NCBI GenBank assembly: GCA_002794735.1
Contig: NBAZ01000003.1
Location: 1,116,001-1,180,000 of the forward strand
DNA: 64,000 nt
Direction of reading: 5' to 3'
DNA from: Pyrrhoderma lamaoense
Lineage: Eukaryota; Basidiomycota; Agaricomycetes; Hymenochaetales; Hymenochaetaceae
Shown here: piece after piece, positions 11,222 to 23,132 of the stretch
How the letters are laid out: each line of letters starts with the position of its first letter
How positions within the stretch are numbered: the stretch's first letter is position 1
The notes under the pieces: generated by a model
Databases searched by the model: none
Seen by the model: the letters and a program-made list of their open reading frames with translations, nothing else
What the model was told of the DNA's origin: nothing
Translations under genes and position numbers: made by a program

Positions 11222-14200
11222 TGAGGAAAATGGATCGGAAAAACTAGAAAATAAAGTTTTGATTCATGGCTGGATGATGGAGGTCGATCTTAATGCAATG
11301 CAACGGAGAGCAATTTGGATATGATCTGGACTGAATGGAATAGAGAATTGCAAAGTCATCTGAACTAGAGCGTACTACCACAGCAGAAGCTCTCCGGTTG
11401 ACTGCGTCACGATATATTTTGGTCCTTAATATTTGTTCACGGGGCTTCTGCCAGCCAACAGTACCTGATGCACGCTTTCGATATACATTTGATTTTATAA
11501 ACATCTAATTTTTCTTCTTTCGCACACCCTTGTCGCTGTTGCCGCTGTTGTACGAGCATCCTTATGCAGAATACCCCCATTTGCAATCTATCATGAAAAT
11601 TATGTTCTTTTTTATTGGTTCTTTTCCTTAATTTTCTTTATATCTTCTTACATATCGAACCAATATTCTGACCTCTGGTACCCCCGCCATTATTTTTCGT
11701 TTTGCTTGCACACTCAGTTACAAATTTTCTCCCATATCTCAATTTTCTCAGAACAATCTTGTGTTACCATTGAATTCTACTATACAGGAGGGTTCAGGGA
11801 TGACAGTACGTGAATGGGGTACTACAGTGATGCGCCCAATGTGAATCGGGTGCAAGCACGACGAGTATGGACGAGGATTCTTATAGGCATCATGGATCTA
11901 CGAGGTTGTTGCGTTTTACGGGTTCAATCATTCTACATATACATACTTAAAACGTGAAGCGAGGGACAGAATGCTACGAGCGGTGATGAATGATCTTTCT
12001 TTCTGGGATATGGCTATCTGGTTTGTGTGTGTGCGGATTGCAATTTATTTTCTACTCTAGCGGATACTAGAAACTGTAGACTCTGTTTTTTTAAGTCTTG
12101 AATGCTTGTGTTTGCGCTGGGAGCTTACAATAGCATCTACACTATCTTAATCTCATCTCATGAAAACAAAGAGACATTGTTCAATGTTATCTATCATCGC
12201 CTGAATTTGTTATTAATGTAAATTTTGGGGAAATTGAGGAAATCACGATCTAGGCGTGGTACTACTCTATTGTGGGACGCATTTGACTGCGGAGAAAAGC
12301 ATATCGAACATTTATTCACTCATGTGGACGGAAAAAATTGGAGCCGCCAGTGTAACAGATGTATACTGCAAGTCTACCTCTAGAGCGGCACTCGTAGTGT
12401 AAGTGGTGTATTTCAAGTTGAGAGTTGGTTTGTTGTATAATTTTAGAGTCAAGTACGATATTGAGTTTTCTTAGAAGTTATAAGTAATGGGAACCTTTAG
12501 TAAAAACAATCAATAGAAGACTGGAAACATCTTAGCAAGGGTGCCGAGATAAAGAGTTTTGTGTCTGCAGTGATACTCAACCTATCACCTAGATTCTACA
12601 TCTGTTAAGTTTTGATTATGATACGTGACTACTCCAATGATACATCTTACCACTCAACAAACCCTTGCCTCAGTGATCCGCTACGTAAACTCCGAGTTGT
12701 GTGTGTGTGTGTGCGGGAGGGGTACTTCTTCTACACTAGGTCAGATATGTTTATGGGTCTTTCTTATTAGAGTTAAACTTGTACAAGCACCTCACAAATG
12801 AGTCAAGGATAATAATCAACATCTTTCGTTCACATAACGCAAAGACGGTGCTACTGACTTGTGTCGAGATCATCCTCTTAGGGTATTGATAAAAACTCAC
12901 TACAACCCCACCAGATAGATATGCCGTATTAATATATATTTGTTTCTGTGGCATCCGTTATAAAAAATAAACTTGTTTTAGTGAGGAATGCAGTGTTTTT
13001 ATACTAAATTTATGGCAAAGCCTGAATGAAGTAAAAAATAATAAAAATCAAATGCCAGTAGGAGGATCAACTTGTCATGTAAATTTGGTAGCAAATGGCC
13101 ATTAAGGAACTGTTACTCACGCGACTTACAATTGTAATTGTCTGTATAATGTAGATTAATACGAGGCAGTTGGATAACCTGAGTCTGAGTTAGCTTGACG
13201 CTGTTTTCAACCCACTACGATAGCCTTGTTAGCATATCAATATAATCTCTGCTTCTACAGTCCCATAGTCAATAATAGTTATCTCCATCTAGCAGCTTGC
13301 GAATGGCAAGACGCCCGTATCAATGGGATAAAATTCCAGAATTGTAGCGCTTGGAGTATCCTATAGGTAGTGTAGTACATCTATGCTTATACTGATACGA
13401 TCCATAAGTTTTTCTTTATATAAATAGGGGAACTTGTCTTCATAAACCATTTATATCAGAAGTGACGGAGAGAAGAGCAACGAACTGATCTAGTCGGTGT
13501 CATCTCCATTTAAGAAAATATGTACCCTTTGCAGTTTGCTGTGATAGACGGTATCCGGATTATAGAATCGGCAGAAAATACATGTATGCAGCAACAATAT
13601 TTTTGGCTCGAATATTCAATTTAATTATATTGGAAAGTATTTGTCTCTGATATCTACATCAAGAGATAGATCAGCTCCAAGGACCGCCTCTTCATTGTTG
13701 GCTTTAAATGATGTCCTAAAGAGAATCGTTTGAGTCATTTACAACGCACAAAGAGCATGGTCATCCGATACTGCTTTAGCTATGAAGGATGTGTCTTATT
13801 CTCATTATGTATGTAAGTAGATGAATAGGAAACTCGGAAAGCACAAAGTGAAGTTTAGCACGGACAAATGATATCAATAATAGTACATTATCAGCGAGAT
13901 CACCACGATACTAACTGTGTGAGTGCCATACCTGAACATTGACTTAATAAGAGTTCCCCTATAGGTTTGGGATGAAAATATAAGAGTACTTAGGAGTATA
14001 TACTGATTAGAAAAGTTAGAGCCGAAAGGCTTCAATGGAAGATATAGGTGGGAATACCTGTAGATATACAAATATGCTACAAAAATAGCATGCAAAATGA
14101 GTCTATGTAATTTTGAGTGGTCATAGCTTGTGTTATCTTAGGGGCTAGTACAACATAATGATATAAAATATCGGGGAGCTCTTGAATATATACACGTTAC

Positions 14201-14660
14201 TTCTCCATCTCGGATCAGATAACCCTTGGTTTTTATTTTTATTTTTTAATTAATGTGTAACCATGTTCAGCATTTACTTTCTGATTTGGCTGAAGTAGGG
14301 GATTGGGATATGGCGTATCGGCCCAACGTTTAGAAAAGTAGAATAATACTTGTGATGATAAGGAGATCTATCGTGTACAGGTGCTTTGACATAACCGTTC
14401 AACAATAGGCTTATTAACATAATCACAATCAATAACTCGGTAATCTACTATATAATTTTCTTCTGTTGGCAGTCCTATGATTAGATCCATATATGATATC
14501 ATGGCTCCAACGGCAATGCAACAATACAGATATGTTCGTAGCTCCTCGTTTGGTTGTATAAACCGTGGCTAAGAATAGGTTCTAGTTGTGACGGGTTCTG
14601 CTTCAGCAAAGAATGACGCAGAATGAGAGTCTACATAGGAGGCATGTATGAGCGATAAGG
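11222..14660. other. 3.4 kb gene-free AT-rich intergenic region
   Basis: This lies between the 3' ends of Pbs2 and the convergent taspase-like gene. No open frame has protein-like composition; the longest are 60-90 codons, as expected by chance. There is no tRNA, no long inverted or direct repeat that I can see by eye, and one short GT microsatellite. The first few hundred bases presumably hold the Pbs2 3' UTR. Confidence 0.6.
12699..12713 (+). repeat. GT dinucleotide microsatellite
   Basis: Seven and a half uninterrupted GT units lie in the gene-free region. No function is implied. Confidence 0.9.
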
Positions 14661-16460
14661 TTATCGATAAACGCGGGATGTCAGTATACTCACCCTTATC
14701 TTGTTTACAGAGTAAGATGATACATATCCTATGGCCATGCTATCTGTCGTGAAAGCACACCATAAACGGAGTTTGTAGTCCTGAGTATTGAGTTTAGGTT
14801 GTTCTTCGTCATTTTTATCAATAGTATCCTCGAAGTCACTAATTGAGGAAGAGTCCGAGTTCATATGTTCCTCAGACTCAGATTCCATCGGGTCCTTCTG
14901 TATCAGTAGAACACCCACGCTTGGTGGTCCATCCTTACCGCCTACGTATGATAGATGAAACATCGTGTTTCTCGAAATGCTATAAATCATACCATGCTGA
15001 TCACAAAATATCTGTAGTTGCTTGAGAAGAATACCATGGGTTTGTTCGGGTGTTGCTTCATCAAGTGCTTTAATTAGAGACCGAGCAAAAGCTGATCGAA
15101 TTATGGCTTCTCCGGTTCCTAAGAGTTTTGTTCAATTTCCGACATCCCAGTAGACATTATATTGTACTAACGCACCGGATATACTACAAGCCATACCGTT
15201 ACGAGATCCTATAGGTGAATAGGCCCATGCACCTGCACCATAGATTGCCGCCTTATTTTCCCGATAGAAGTTACATAAACCGTGGAATTAAGTCATACTA
15301 CAAAGGATGATTTCAATGTGACCTCGGACTTACTTCACCGATACGTCCTGGATATTTAAGTAGAAGACCACCACTAAAACGTGTAGAAATAAGATTATGA
15401 TATGCTAGTACAAGAATAACAGCAGGTTTGGACGAGAGCCTCGCTGAACAGCCCGTCAATGTAACCTAACCCACCTTGAAACACCCGCGGAGAACATCCC
15501 AGCAGAGTCACAAGACACAGCGCCAACTGTATCCTCGAGAAAAGAAGTATTCTGTGTGCTCTCATCCATAGTATCCCTTCCATAACCTTCTTTAAGCGTT
15601 TCAAGAGGACCAGATGGATACGAAGCCGGCGAAGATTTGGCATCATCGAAACGAGCTTTCCATAGTTTCCAGTCTCGGAGTGCATTATCCGATACTAATT
15701 CTTGAGGATTCACAGGCTTTATTCCATGTGAACACACAAAGTCATAAGCACCTGTTCCTACAAGCATTCTAGAAAAAATCATTACTATCTTAATGCTATC
15801 GCATCATATGGAACATAGTAAACTTGATCAGGTATTCACAAAGGTGGAACTCGTCCTAATGGATGTGGTATTTTAGTATTCTCCATGATCACTCTGGACG
15901 CCTTTATTGGGTTCTTTATTCCTTTAGAAAAAATTGAGCGAGAAGCTATTGAAAGAGGCAGAAAAATGACCTTTGAGGGTACCAACGCTCCCAAACAATT
16001 GACTTTCGCCGTCCATAATAGAGGCGTCACATTCAACGAAACCATTATAAGTCAGATTGGAGCCAGTACCTGCGAAAGCTATCTAAAAACTCATTGCTTC
16101 ATAATGACAAACTACTGCTCCGCGAACCAGCATTCAAGCATTCACTGTCTTCTAAGACACATATAGCTGATTCTACAGCATCGACACATGCACTGCTTAT
16201 CCCTTTTTGTTTACAGGATATTAGTGCTGTGTTACAAGCTCTTATTGGCACGTGTTAACAAAGACAGAATTAATGGGATTTTAAACATATAAATGTAATT
16301 AAAGAACAAAGACATACTTACGAAGTGCACTCTTCACTAGCTTTTCATTATTGGGGTTTCTGCTATGGTAACCTGCTCCTCCATGAACAGCAATGATCCA
16401 GGGAGCAGATTCAATACAACCAGGATCGGGGAACATGATAGAAGGAAGCAAAGTAGACAT
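14661..16460 (-). CDS. Threonine aspartase (taspase-1-like), Ntn-hydrolase of the asparaginase-2 family
   Basis: Taspase-type enzymes self-cleave to expose an N-terminal threonine and then cut proteins after Asp. Exons are 16460-16322, 16238-16128, 16069-15971, 15921-15840, 15768-15475, 15373-15334, 15251-15176 and 15118-14694, in one frame (422 codons). Landmarks are APWIIAVHGGAGYH, VDAVESAICVLEDSECLNAG, TGSNLTYNGFVECDASIMDG, GSVGTLKGIKNPIKASR, LMLVGTGAYDF, the nucleophile region EDTVGAV (Thr at about residue 224), and SSGGLLLKYPGRIGE. GTGEAIIRSAFARSLIKAL follows. Reading on unspliced stops at 14661. A good donor at 14693 (gtgagt) and an acceptor near 14594 suggest another terminal exon that I could not match to the family. 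ECDASIMDG and the short insert before DTVGAV favour TASP1 over plain asparaginase. It is divergent from the Erd1-like gene by 189 bp. Confidence 0.85.
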
Positions 16461-16649
16461 GAATACCACTTCCAATTTTAGCAGCTGTTGCTCAAAATAG
16501 ATTTGCGGATTTCAGCTTTGCACGACCTTCGCTGCGGCAAACCTACACCGATGTCTTTACGAACCGTACTAAATACTGGATAAAGTATAACTCGTTGAAA
16601 ATAACTATATTTGATAGTGCTGGTGTAGAGAAGAAATTTTCGTGTACTT
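16461..16649. promoter_or_regulatory. Compact divergent promoter, taspase-like / Erd1-like
   Basis: Only 189 bp separate the two start codons. No consensus TATA box or E-box is obvious in either orientation. Confidence 0.45.
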
Positions 16650-18165
16650 ATGGACTCAGACGTCTCCATTGAGGCACATTTTGCTGCTTCTTTTCCTCTT
16701 CCATTTCGTGTCTTTGTTTTGATCAATGTTGGTATACTCTGCTGGGCTACGAATCTCCACGGTCTCTACGTTTTTGGTATTGATGCTACGAGTGCACTTG
16801 ATATTGGATCACACGACCCGCATGCGTACACTGGTCTAATACTGAGTGCACCAAGACCTTCTGACACACTCGCGTTGGCACGTTCCGTATATAGACTATG
16901 TTGCACGTACACATTCATTGTGTTTTGTGGGTGGTGCTGGTTTAGAGCTTCGACTCACGGAGAGCTTTCTATGGTTGACTCATACAAATGGATTCCTGCT
17001 GTGACTGGTCTAGCTCTGACCATCTTAATTATCTGTCCATTCAATATTGCTGAAAAACGAGTTCGAGACATGTTTTTGTTGTACGTAACTATTTTTCTGA
17101 TTTTTGCACTTTCTTTCCGAGGCGAGCCTTATGATCTGACTTTTGATTCAGAGCTATTCGTAGGTGCTTCTCTAGTCCATCTAGTATGCCAATATACTTT
17201 TCAGACGTAATCCTTGCCGACACTTTCACATCTTTCGCAAAAGTTATCGGGGACGTATGGCTATCCCTGTGTATGATATCTCCTGGAGGTAGTCTTTTAG
17301 TCTTTCCAAGCCAAAATGGATGGTCCAGGCTCTTAGTCCCTTGTCTTATGAGGTAGGTGAAAAAACTTGTTTCACTCGATCTACTACTATAGCTTATACG
17401 TAATCTAGTATTCCATACGCTGTCCGTTTTCGCCAGTGTATTATTGATTATATGCAACCTACAACAACAACTAAAAGATCTTTGTATAATGCTTTGAAAT
17501 ACGCCTCTTCATTCCCCGTTATATTTTTATCGGCTGCCCAAAGGACAATTGCAGCAAATTCTGGTGATGTTGAAATCGAAGAACATCCTCTTTTCAAACT
17601 TTGGTACGAGTTGCTTATTGACATTTGTGGTTGTTGATAATGATTGACTTCGAGCAGGCTTTTATCTGTAATTGTGAATTCTTCATATTCCTTTTGGTGG
17701 GACATTTCAAATGATTGGGGCTTAGAAGCTTTAAAACCGAAGCAAGAGGTTCCCAGAATTGCATTAAGGCCTCTTCTTCTTCCGACCTTACAAACACGTA
17801 GTTCCTCTCTTGATGGATCTCCACCAACGCATGCTAGACGGACCTCACTTCATGGTGATTCTTCTTACACTATTTCCCCTCGTCAATCATTAGCAAAAAC
17901 CCGGTATCCTTGGGGTTTACGACCTGTCCTTTTGTACCCTCTTCCTGCTTATCCATTTGCTGTCTTTGCAAACCTCGTGTTGCGTCTTACCTGGTCACTT
18001 AAACTCTCTTCTCATCTACATGCTCAAGTCAGCGGGGCATTACTCTTTTTTTGGCTTGAGTTAGCGGAACTTCTTCGCCGTTGGTTATGGGTATTCTTTC
18101 GTGTTGAATGGGAATGCGTGAAGAATGCGTCCGAGAGGGAGGATCGGGGACGCGTACCCCATTGA
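16650..18165 (+). CDS. ERD1: EXS-domain membrane protein, Erd1-like
   Basis: Erd1-type proteins are Golgi multipass proteins needed for retention of lumenal ER proteins and for Golgi phosphate recycling. Exons are 16650-17163, 17205-17352, 17409-17603 and 17658-18165 (454 residues). No SPX domain is present, which separates it from XPR1/Syg1. Hydrophobic segments begin at VFVLINVGILCWATNL. The EXS signatures are clear: DVILADTFTSFAKVIGD, IPYAVRFRQCIIDY, LYNALKYASSFPVIFLS, YSFWWDISNDWGL and RRWLWVFFRVEWE. A Ser/Arg-rich loop of about 60 residues interrupts the C-terminal half. After VEWE the frame stops at 18165. Frame +2 continues with a convincing acidic tail (DSEEYEIAELGPSRRSSG) to 18299, so a single base may be missing near the tggga at about 18107. 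Confidence 0.85.
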
Positions 18166-18540
18166 CCGAACGCCATGGAGTCTTTGACTCGGAAGAGTAT
18201 GAAATCGCGGAATTAGGCCCGTCAAGGAGGTCATCAGGATCAAGTGCTGGAAATGTTGATACGGACAGCAAAATCAATTATAGAGATGGTGTTTCATAAC
18301 TCTTCTCACATTAGATATTTTTTCAGGCAATTGAGTTTGTAACATACACAATACCCCCTTCAAGTAACCTAGACTATTCTATATTAATATACAAAGACAA
18401 CCCTGTAATAATTCTACCAATACAAGTGCGGAGAAATTAAGTTTACTAAATACATGTATGGGGATGGGTCAATGACGGAAAGGTTATTTAAATTAGGCTC
18501 ACATTAAATTTTGAACCCCTCCCCTTTCATTTCGTACTTT

Positions 18541-21190
18541 TTAAAGTCCAACAAGCTTCTCAAGATCATAACCGCCGCCGATTTGGTATTCATCTGTCCC
18601 GCTTGTCATAAGGACCCCTCCCTTCTTGGTCAACCGGCCTTGGCGGCGCACGACTTCCTGCATCCGCTGCTCCGCGGTTTTGTCATATTCGACCGATATG
18701 TTTGAGTCTCGATTCCGTTTGGTACCGGGGGATTTTGACTTTGAATTAGAGACCCGATCATTATCACGTTTCTTGTGAGACTTAGAGGCTCCAGCCCCCT
18801 TTTGCGTAATACTCCCTGGTGCATCTCGCAGGGCAAATGCCTTAGCAAGATGTCCAAGATGCAAGTGTTTAATATGAAATATGTGCTTCTCATCGGAAGG
18901 ATGCGTTGCATAGGCACGCATGTGTGACTGAAATGCCTTTCGAGCTAAGTCTTCATTCTGCATTTTTTTGTTTATTTTCAGCGAAAACGTAAAATTAGGT
19001 TCATTGTTTATCGAGAAACATGTACATGAATTACATACCCCTTTCTGCTTAAGCACCCAACGCTCGAAGGCGAGCTGTACTTGGGTCGCACGTTCCTCGT
19101 ACTCTTTGCCTTTCCCTCCAAAGCCACTACGTAATACACTTTCAACTCCAACAGGGATGAGCGATACCTTCTTTTCACTATCCGTGACATTGCCTTGTAT
19201 ACGATCTTCCACCCAAGATACCCAGGCTTCTTCACTGGGTAGCACAAAGCTCCATGCTTCTCCTCCTTTACCAACTCGAGCGGTACGTCCCACCCGATGT
19301 ACATATTCAGTAACCCCTCCCTCAGTCGGTAAATCATACTGAATGACAGCTCGGACAAGAGGTAGATCAAGACCACGTGAAGCAACACTTGTGCATAACA
19401 AAATGGAGGAATGCGATTCCTTAATGGGCTTGTTCTTCGATTCTGACGATTTAATTGAACCTGCAAAGCCTTTGAGAGAAGATAGACGAGTTTGTAGAGA
19501 CAACGATCCATGCAAGCGGTAAATTGAAGTTTGGGGTAGAAGTGGAGAAGTTAGCGCAATTTTTTCGATGGACCCTTTGCTTTTTTCGGAATCATCTTCA
19601 CGACCTTCCTCGTCGTTTTCTGACTCCTCGCCGGTGGTATCAACAGACCCATCAATGAAAGAGCCACCGAGCAGTCTCCAGTGATAATCAACAGAATCTG
19701 TACAACTGAGGAATACGATAATCCGGGCGCCTAGTCGACCTTGTGACTGCGAAAGAAGCGAACGAAGAAGCGCAACTAACGCTACTAATCGTAATTTTAG
19801 AGGTGCTACAACATACTTTTGGGAGAGTTGAGATGGTGGTGTGAACTTTTCGCCAGAAGTAAGGGGGAAAGGTTTTTTTCAGGTGTGATCACATTGTCAG
19901 CCAATGCATTTACGGATGATTTTTCGGACTCGTTAGTGCCTTTCACGACGATTGGCTTTACTAGAGCTGTTCCAGCCAGATGCTGCACGTCTTCCTTTAT
20001 GGTTGCTGAACAAAGAATAGTTCGACGTCGTTTTTCCCAATCCCACCCTCCTACTTCTAAACTTTTTCCTTCTTTGACTGCCTGAATTGCTAGCCGTCTC
20101 CGCCCTTCTAAAGCTTGAAGAATCCCTTTGATAGACTCTTCGAAGCCAAGTTCCATCAGTCTATCGGCCTCGTCCAATATGAGCCATCGGCATTTCCCGA
20201 CATTGAAAGAAGATGTATTCTGAAGGTGATCGAGCAGACGTCCTGGGGTTGAGACAAGAATGGGAAGACCCTTACGAAGACGTGCTTTTTCATGTGTCCT
20301 ATTCTCTCCTCCGATAAGGAGTCCTGAAACAAGCCACCGAGTAAGTCGTGCCGAAGATGTAGAATCATCGGCACTTTCGGTCTGAGGACGCAATCGTAGA
20401 CTAAGTAAGTTTTCAAGTACGTCTGCAATTTGTTTGGCAAGTTCACGAGTAGGAGCAATGATAATCGCAAGGGTCCCTATTGATCTATCTATATAAGAAA
20501 GAGAACTGAGAGGAAGGAGATCCTGTAGTATAGGAAGGAGATACGACAGCGTTTTACCGGAGCCAGTTTGACTTTGAATAAATACGTCACGGTCAGAAGT
20601 GTCCTCTCCAGAAGTAGATAGCAAAGGAGGTAACGCTTCTTGCTGAATGGACGTAGGATGTATGATATTCATTTTCGTTGAGAGGTGTGTGACAATCAAC
20701 GGATCCAAGCCTAGGCCTTTGAAAGTTGATTTATCAGTCAGAGGTGCATTACTCGGCTTGACGTTCACAAGTGGAGTTGATAGAGGTTGTTTGATATTGA
20801 CTTCTGGATTAGAAGTGAATAATGAGGATACAATTTGTATTGGTTTGGCGCTAGAATTCAAGGCCCTGCTTTCTCGTACTTGTTCAGACTGTCTTGAGTC
20901 ATGTTGTTTTGAGGACAGAGAGAAACGAGGTTTCTTCTGAGGTCTAAAGCTATCATCTATATCTATTATGATATCTGATTGAGATATTTGAGGATGACTT
21001 TGCAATTTGGGTGCACTTTTTCGTTTTGCCGCTCGATTAGCTTTTACTCTACAGATGAAATCAAAATTTCCCCAATTTTGTCATAGCCAGCTACACACCT
21101 GTCTGTCCACCGACCTCCCTTTGAGCCTACCCTGTGTTTTACAGGACCAGAAGATGCTTCAGCGATGTTCAAGACAAAATCGTTGTCCAT
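18541..21190 (-). CDS. DBP7: DEAD-box ATP-dependent RNA helicase Dbp7
   Basis: Dbp7 is a nucleolar helicase for 60S ribosomal subunit assembly. Exons are 21190-21099, 21048-19893, 19845-19039 and 18957-18541, giving 823 residues. The short first exon ([14 protein letters not shown]) ends in [17 protein letters not shown], a Dbp7-type N-terminus. Motifs in order are the Q-motif region [11 protein letters not shown], Walker [21 protein letters not shown] in [20 protein letters not shown] in [17 protein letters not shown], and [16 protein letters not shown] 47-nt intron (19846-19892) lies between DN and [16 protein letters not shown] Ser/Glu-rich insert interrupts the second RecA domain. The tail is basic and carries a DUF4217-like region ([16 protein letters not shown]). 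It faces the cyclophilin gene across 162 bp. Confidence 0.95.
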
Positions 21191-21352
21191 GTTTATTCCA
21201 AGCAGAAAAGTTGTGGACCCAACTCACTAAATTTGAATATGGGCATAGAGTGAGACGGAACGGCAAAGCCCGATATCAATTACACGGTTACTAGTAACTG
21301 ACACGTCGCGATCGAATTCACATCCTCTTCCAGTACCTCCAAGAGCTTGGTC
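21191..21352. promoter_or_regulatory. Compact divergent promoter, Dbp7 / cyclophilin B
   Basis: 162 bp lie between the two ATGs. No clear TATA box is seen. The region must carry both promoters and both 5' UTRs. Confidence 0.45.
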
Positions 21353-22514
21353 ATGTATCGAAGACTCTTTGTTTCATTTCTTGTCATCACCTTGGCCGCT
21401 CTTTTCTCTGTTTCTACGGCAGAGGCAAAAAAGGGTCCTAGAATAACCAATAAAGTATACTTTGATATAAAACATGGAGATGAGGAACTCGGCCGCAGTC
21501 AGTAAATCAATTCACGCTATTAGTATTGATGCTCACTTAAATTTAGTTACCATGGGTCTCTTTGGTGGGGTGAGCGCACTTCTCAACTTGTACTTTAATC
21601 CCGTACTTACCAATGCATCATGTAGACCGTTCCGAAAACTGTTGAGAACTTCAGAGCTCTCACTACGGGTGTAAAAAAGGACGGAACGAAGCTTCCTGAT
21701 GGTTTTGGTTACAAGGGCTCTACTTTCCACCGTGTTATCAAGGACTTCATGTAAGCAATGCTGTCCTTCTTGTCTCATATGTTCTAATATCTCAATTCAC
21801 AATTTAGGATTCAAGGTGGTGATTTCAGTAAGTGTCTACATTTTTTATCAATTATGAACGACCATTAAATCTGCTTTTCAGCTCGTGGAGATGGAACAGG
21901 TGGCGAAGTACGTCCGAAAAACTTTTGTAGCTTTAATCCTCTAAATTTCCAAATGTTATAGTCTATCTATGGCAATAAGTTCAAGGATGAGAACTTGTGA
22001 GTTATAAATTTACATTAGAGATTAATTACTAACTCATCTATATGTTTAAAGCAAGCTAAAGCACACCGGCCCAGGAATTCTTTCTATGGCTAATGCAGGA
22101 AGAGACACAAATGGTAAGTGGATCATCTTAGGGTATTGAAAATTTCCGCTTATTATCTCTCTTTAGGGTCACAATTTGTATATTAATCTGGTTTATCAAA
22201 GGGATTACAAGTGAACTAACTGAATTATCTGATAGTTTATCACAACCGCCGTTACAAGCTGGCTTGATGGCCGCCATGTTGTCTTTGGTAAAGTCATTGA
22301 CGGCATGGATGTTGTCCGTGCTATCGGTAAGTCGATGAATCCTTATCATCCTAAATAAGTAAGTAATGACGACCGTAATCTCGTAGAGACCGTCAAGAAG
22401 AACTCTCGCGACAAACCCGAAGTCGATGTTATCATTGTTGATTCAGGTGAACTTGAGATGGAACTCGAGGTGGACGAAAATGGGAACCAGGTGCCTCTTC
22501 ACGCCGAGCTCTGA
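21353..22514 (+). CDS. Secretory-pathway cyclophilin B (peptidyl-prolyl cis-trans isomerase), HAEL isoform
   Basis: This is an ER-lumenal prolyl isomerase. Ten exons are read: 21353-21497, 21547-21569, 21626-21750, 21808-21827, 21882-21907, 21962-21996, 22052-22113, 22167-22177 (11 nt), 22236-22326 and 22387-22514, giving 221 residues. An N-terminal signal peptide ([20 protein letters not shown]) is followed by KVYFDI. The cyclophilin core includes [49 protein letters not shown] and [12 protein letters not shown]. The protein ends VPLHAEL, an HDEL-like retention tail. An alternative 5' splice site at 22491 (cag|gtgcct) would remove this tail and join the downstream exon at 22597. Intron density here is the highest in the window. 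Confidence 0.93.
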
Positions 22515-22596
22515 AGCATAAGCAGCTTGAGTTTTGCGTTTGTAATCTCAAAATCTTGTTAAATACCAACAATATATGTTTTTTATTGTATATCAG

Positions 22597-22968
22597 GATG
22601 ACAGCGAAAGCGAGGCAGTAACAGCTGAAACGGACATGAAATTTGGCGTTGCCACGACTATGCCTACGAAAGAAGCTCAGGCGACGTCAACAAAGGCAAC
22701 TTCAACGATCGACGCCATTAAGGATGATAATAATCCAGTTGTCGAGGACGCAGTTGCAAAAGAAATGGGCTATGAGAATCCTGTCCTGTCCTCACTTCTA
22801 ATGTATCTTTTTATTGGCTCTGCTCTGCTTGTTATTCCTATAAGCATCTTCGTACACTGCGGGGGTTATCAATGGATATACCGTAAGCTCAGAGACTCTA
22901 AAGGCGAATATAAGAGAGTCCGGGCCAAGACCTGGAAAAGTAGAATCTCCAGATCTTTGAGTGAATAA
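22597..22968 (+). CDS. Alternative terminal exon of the cyclophilin gene, encoding a transmembrane tail
   Basis: The acceptor at 22596 (ttgtatatcag) follows a donor at 22491 inside the last cyclophilin exon. Both are phase 0, so joining 22490 to 22597 gives ...DENGNQ|DDSESEAVTAET and a 337-residue protein. The added tail is acidic and Thr-rich, then has a 21-23 residue hydrophobic span starting SSLLMYLFIGSALLVIPISI. A basic juxtamembrane stretch (YRKLRDSKGEYKRVRAK) precedes the end SRSLSE. This predicts a type I membrane cyclophilin lacking HAEL. It could instead be the only authentic mRNA, with HAEL* read only when the 106-nt intron is retained; the sequence alone cannot tell. Confidence 0.75.
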   Translation, partial: DDSESEAVTAETDMKFGVATTMPTKEAQATSTKATSTIDAIKDDNNPVVEDAVAKEMGYENPVLSSLLMYLFIGSALLVIPISIFVHCGGYQWIYRKLRDSKGEYKRVRAKTWKSRISRSLSE

Positions 22969-23132
22969 TAACCCCCCTTGTATATAACCTTTATTCTCGT
23001 CATTCTTTCCACCATTTTTGCTTTACAGCCATTCATAAGAAAAATTAAAGTAGATTCCAAAATTAACAAAAACAATTACATTTCTTTCACTAAATTACAC
23101 TCCTTTGAAATAGCAATTGTGTAGTTGAGGAA

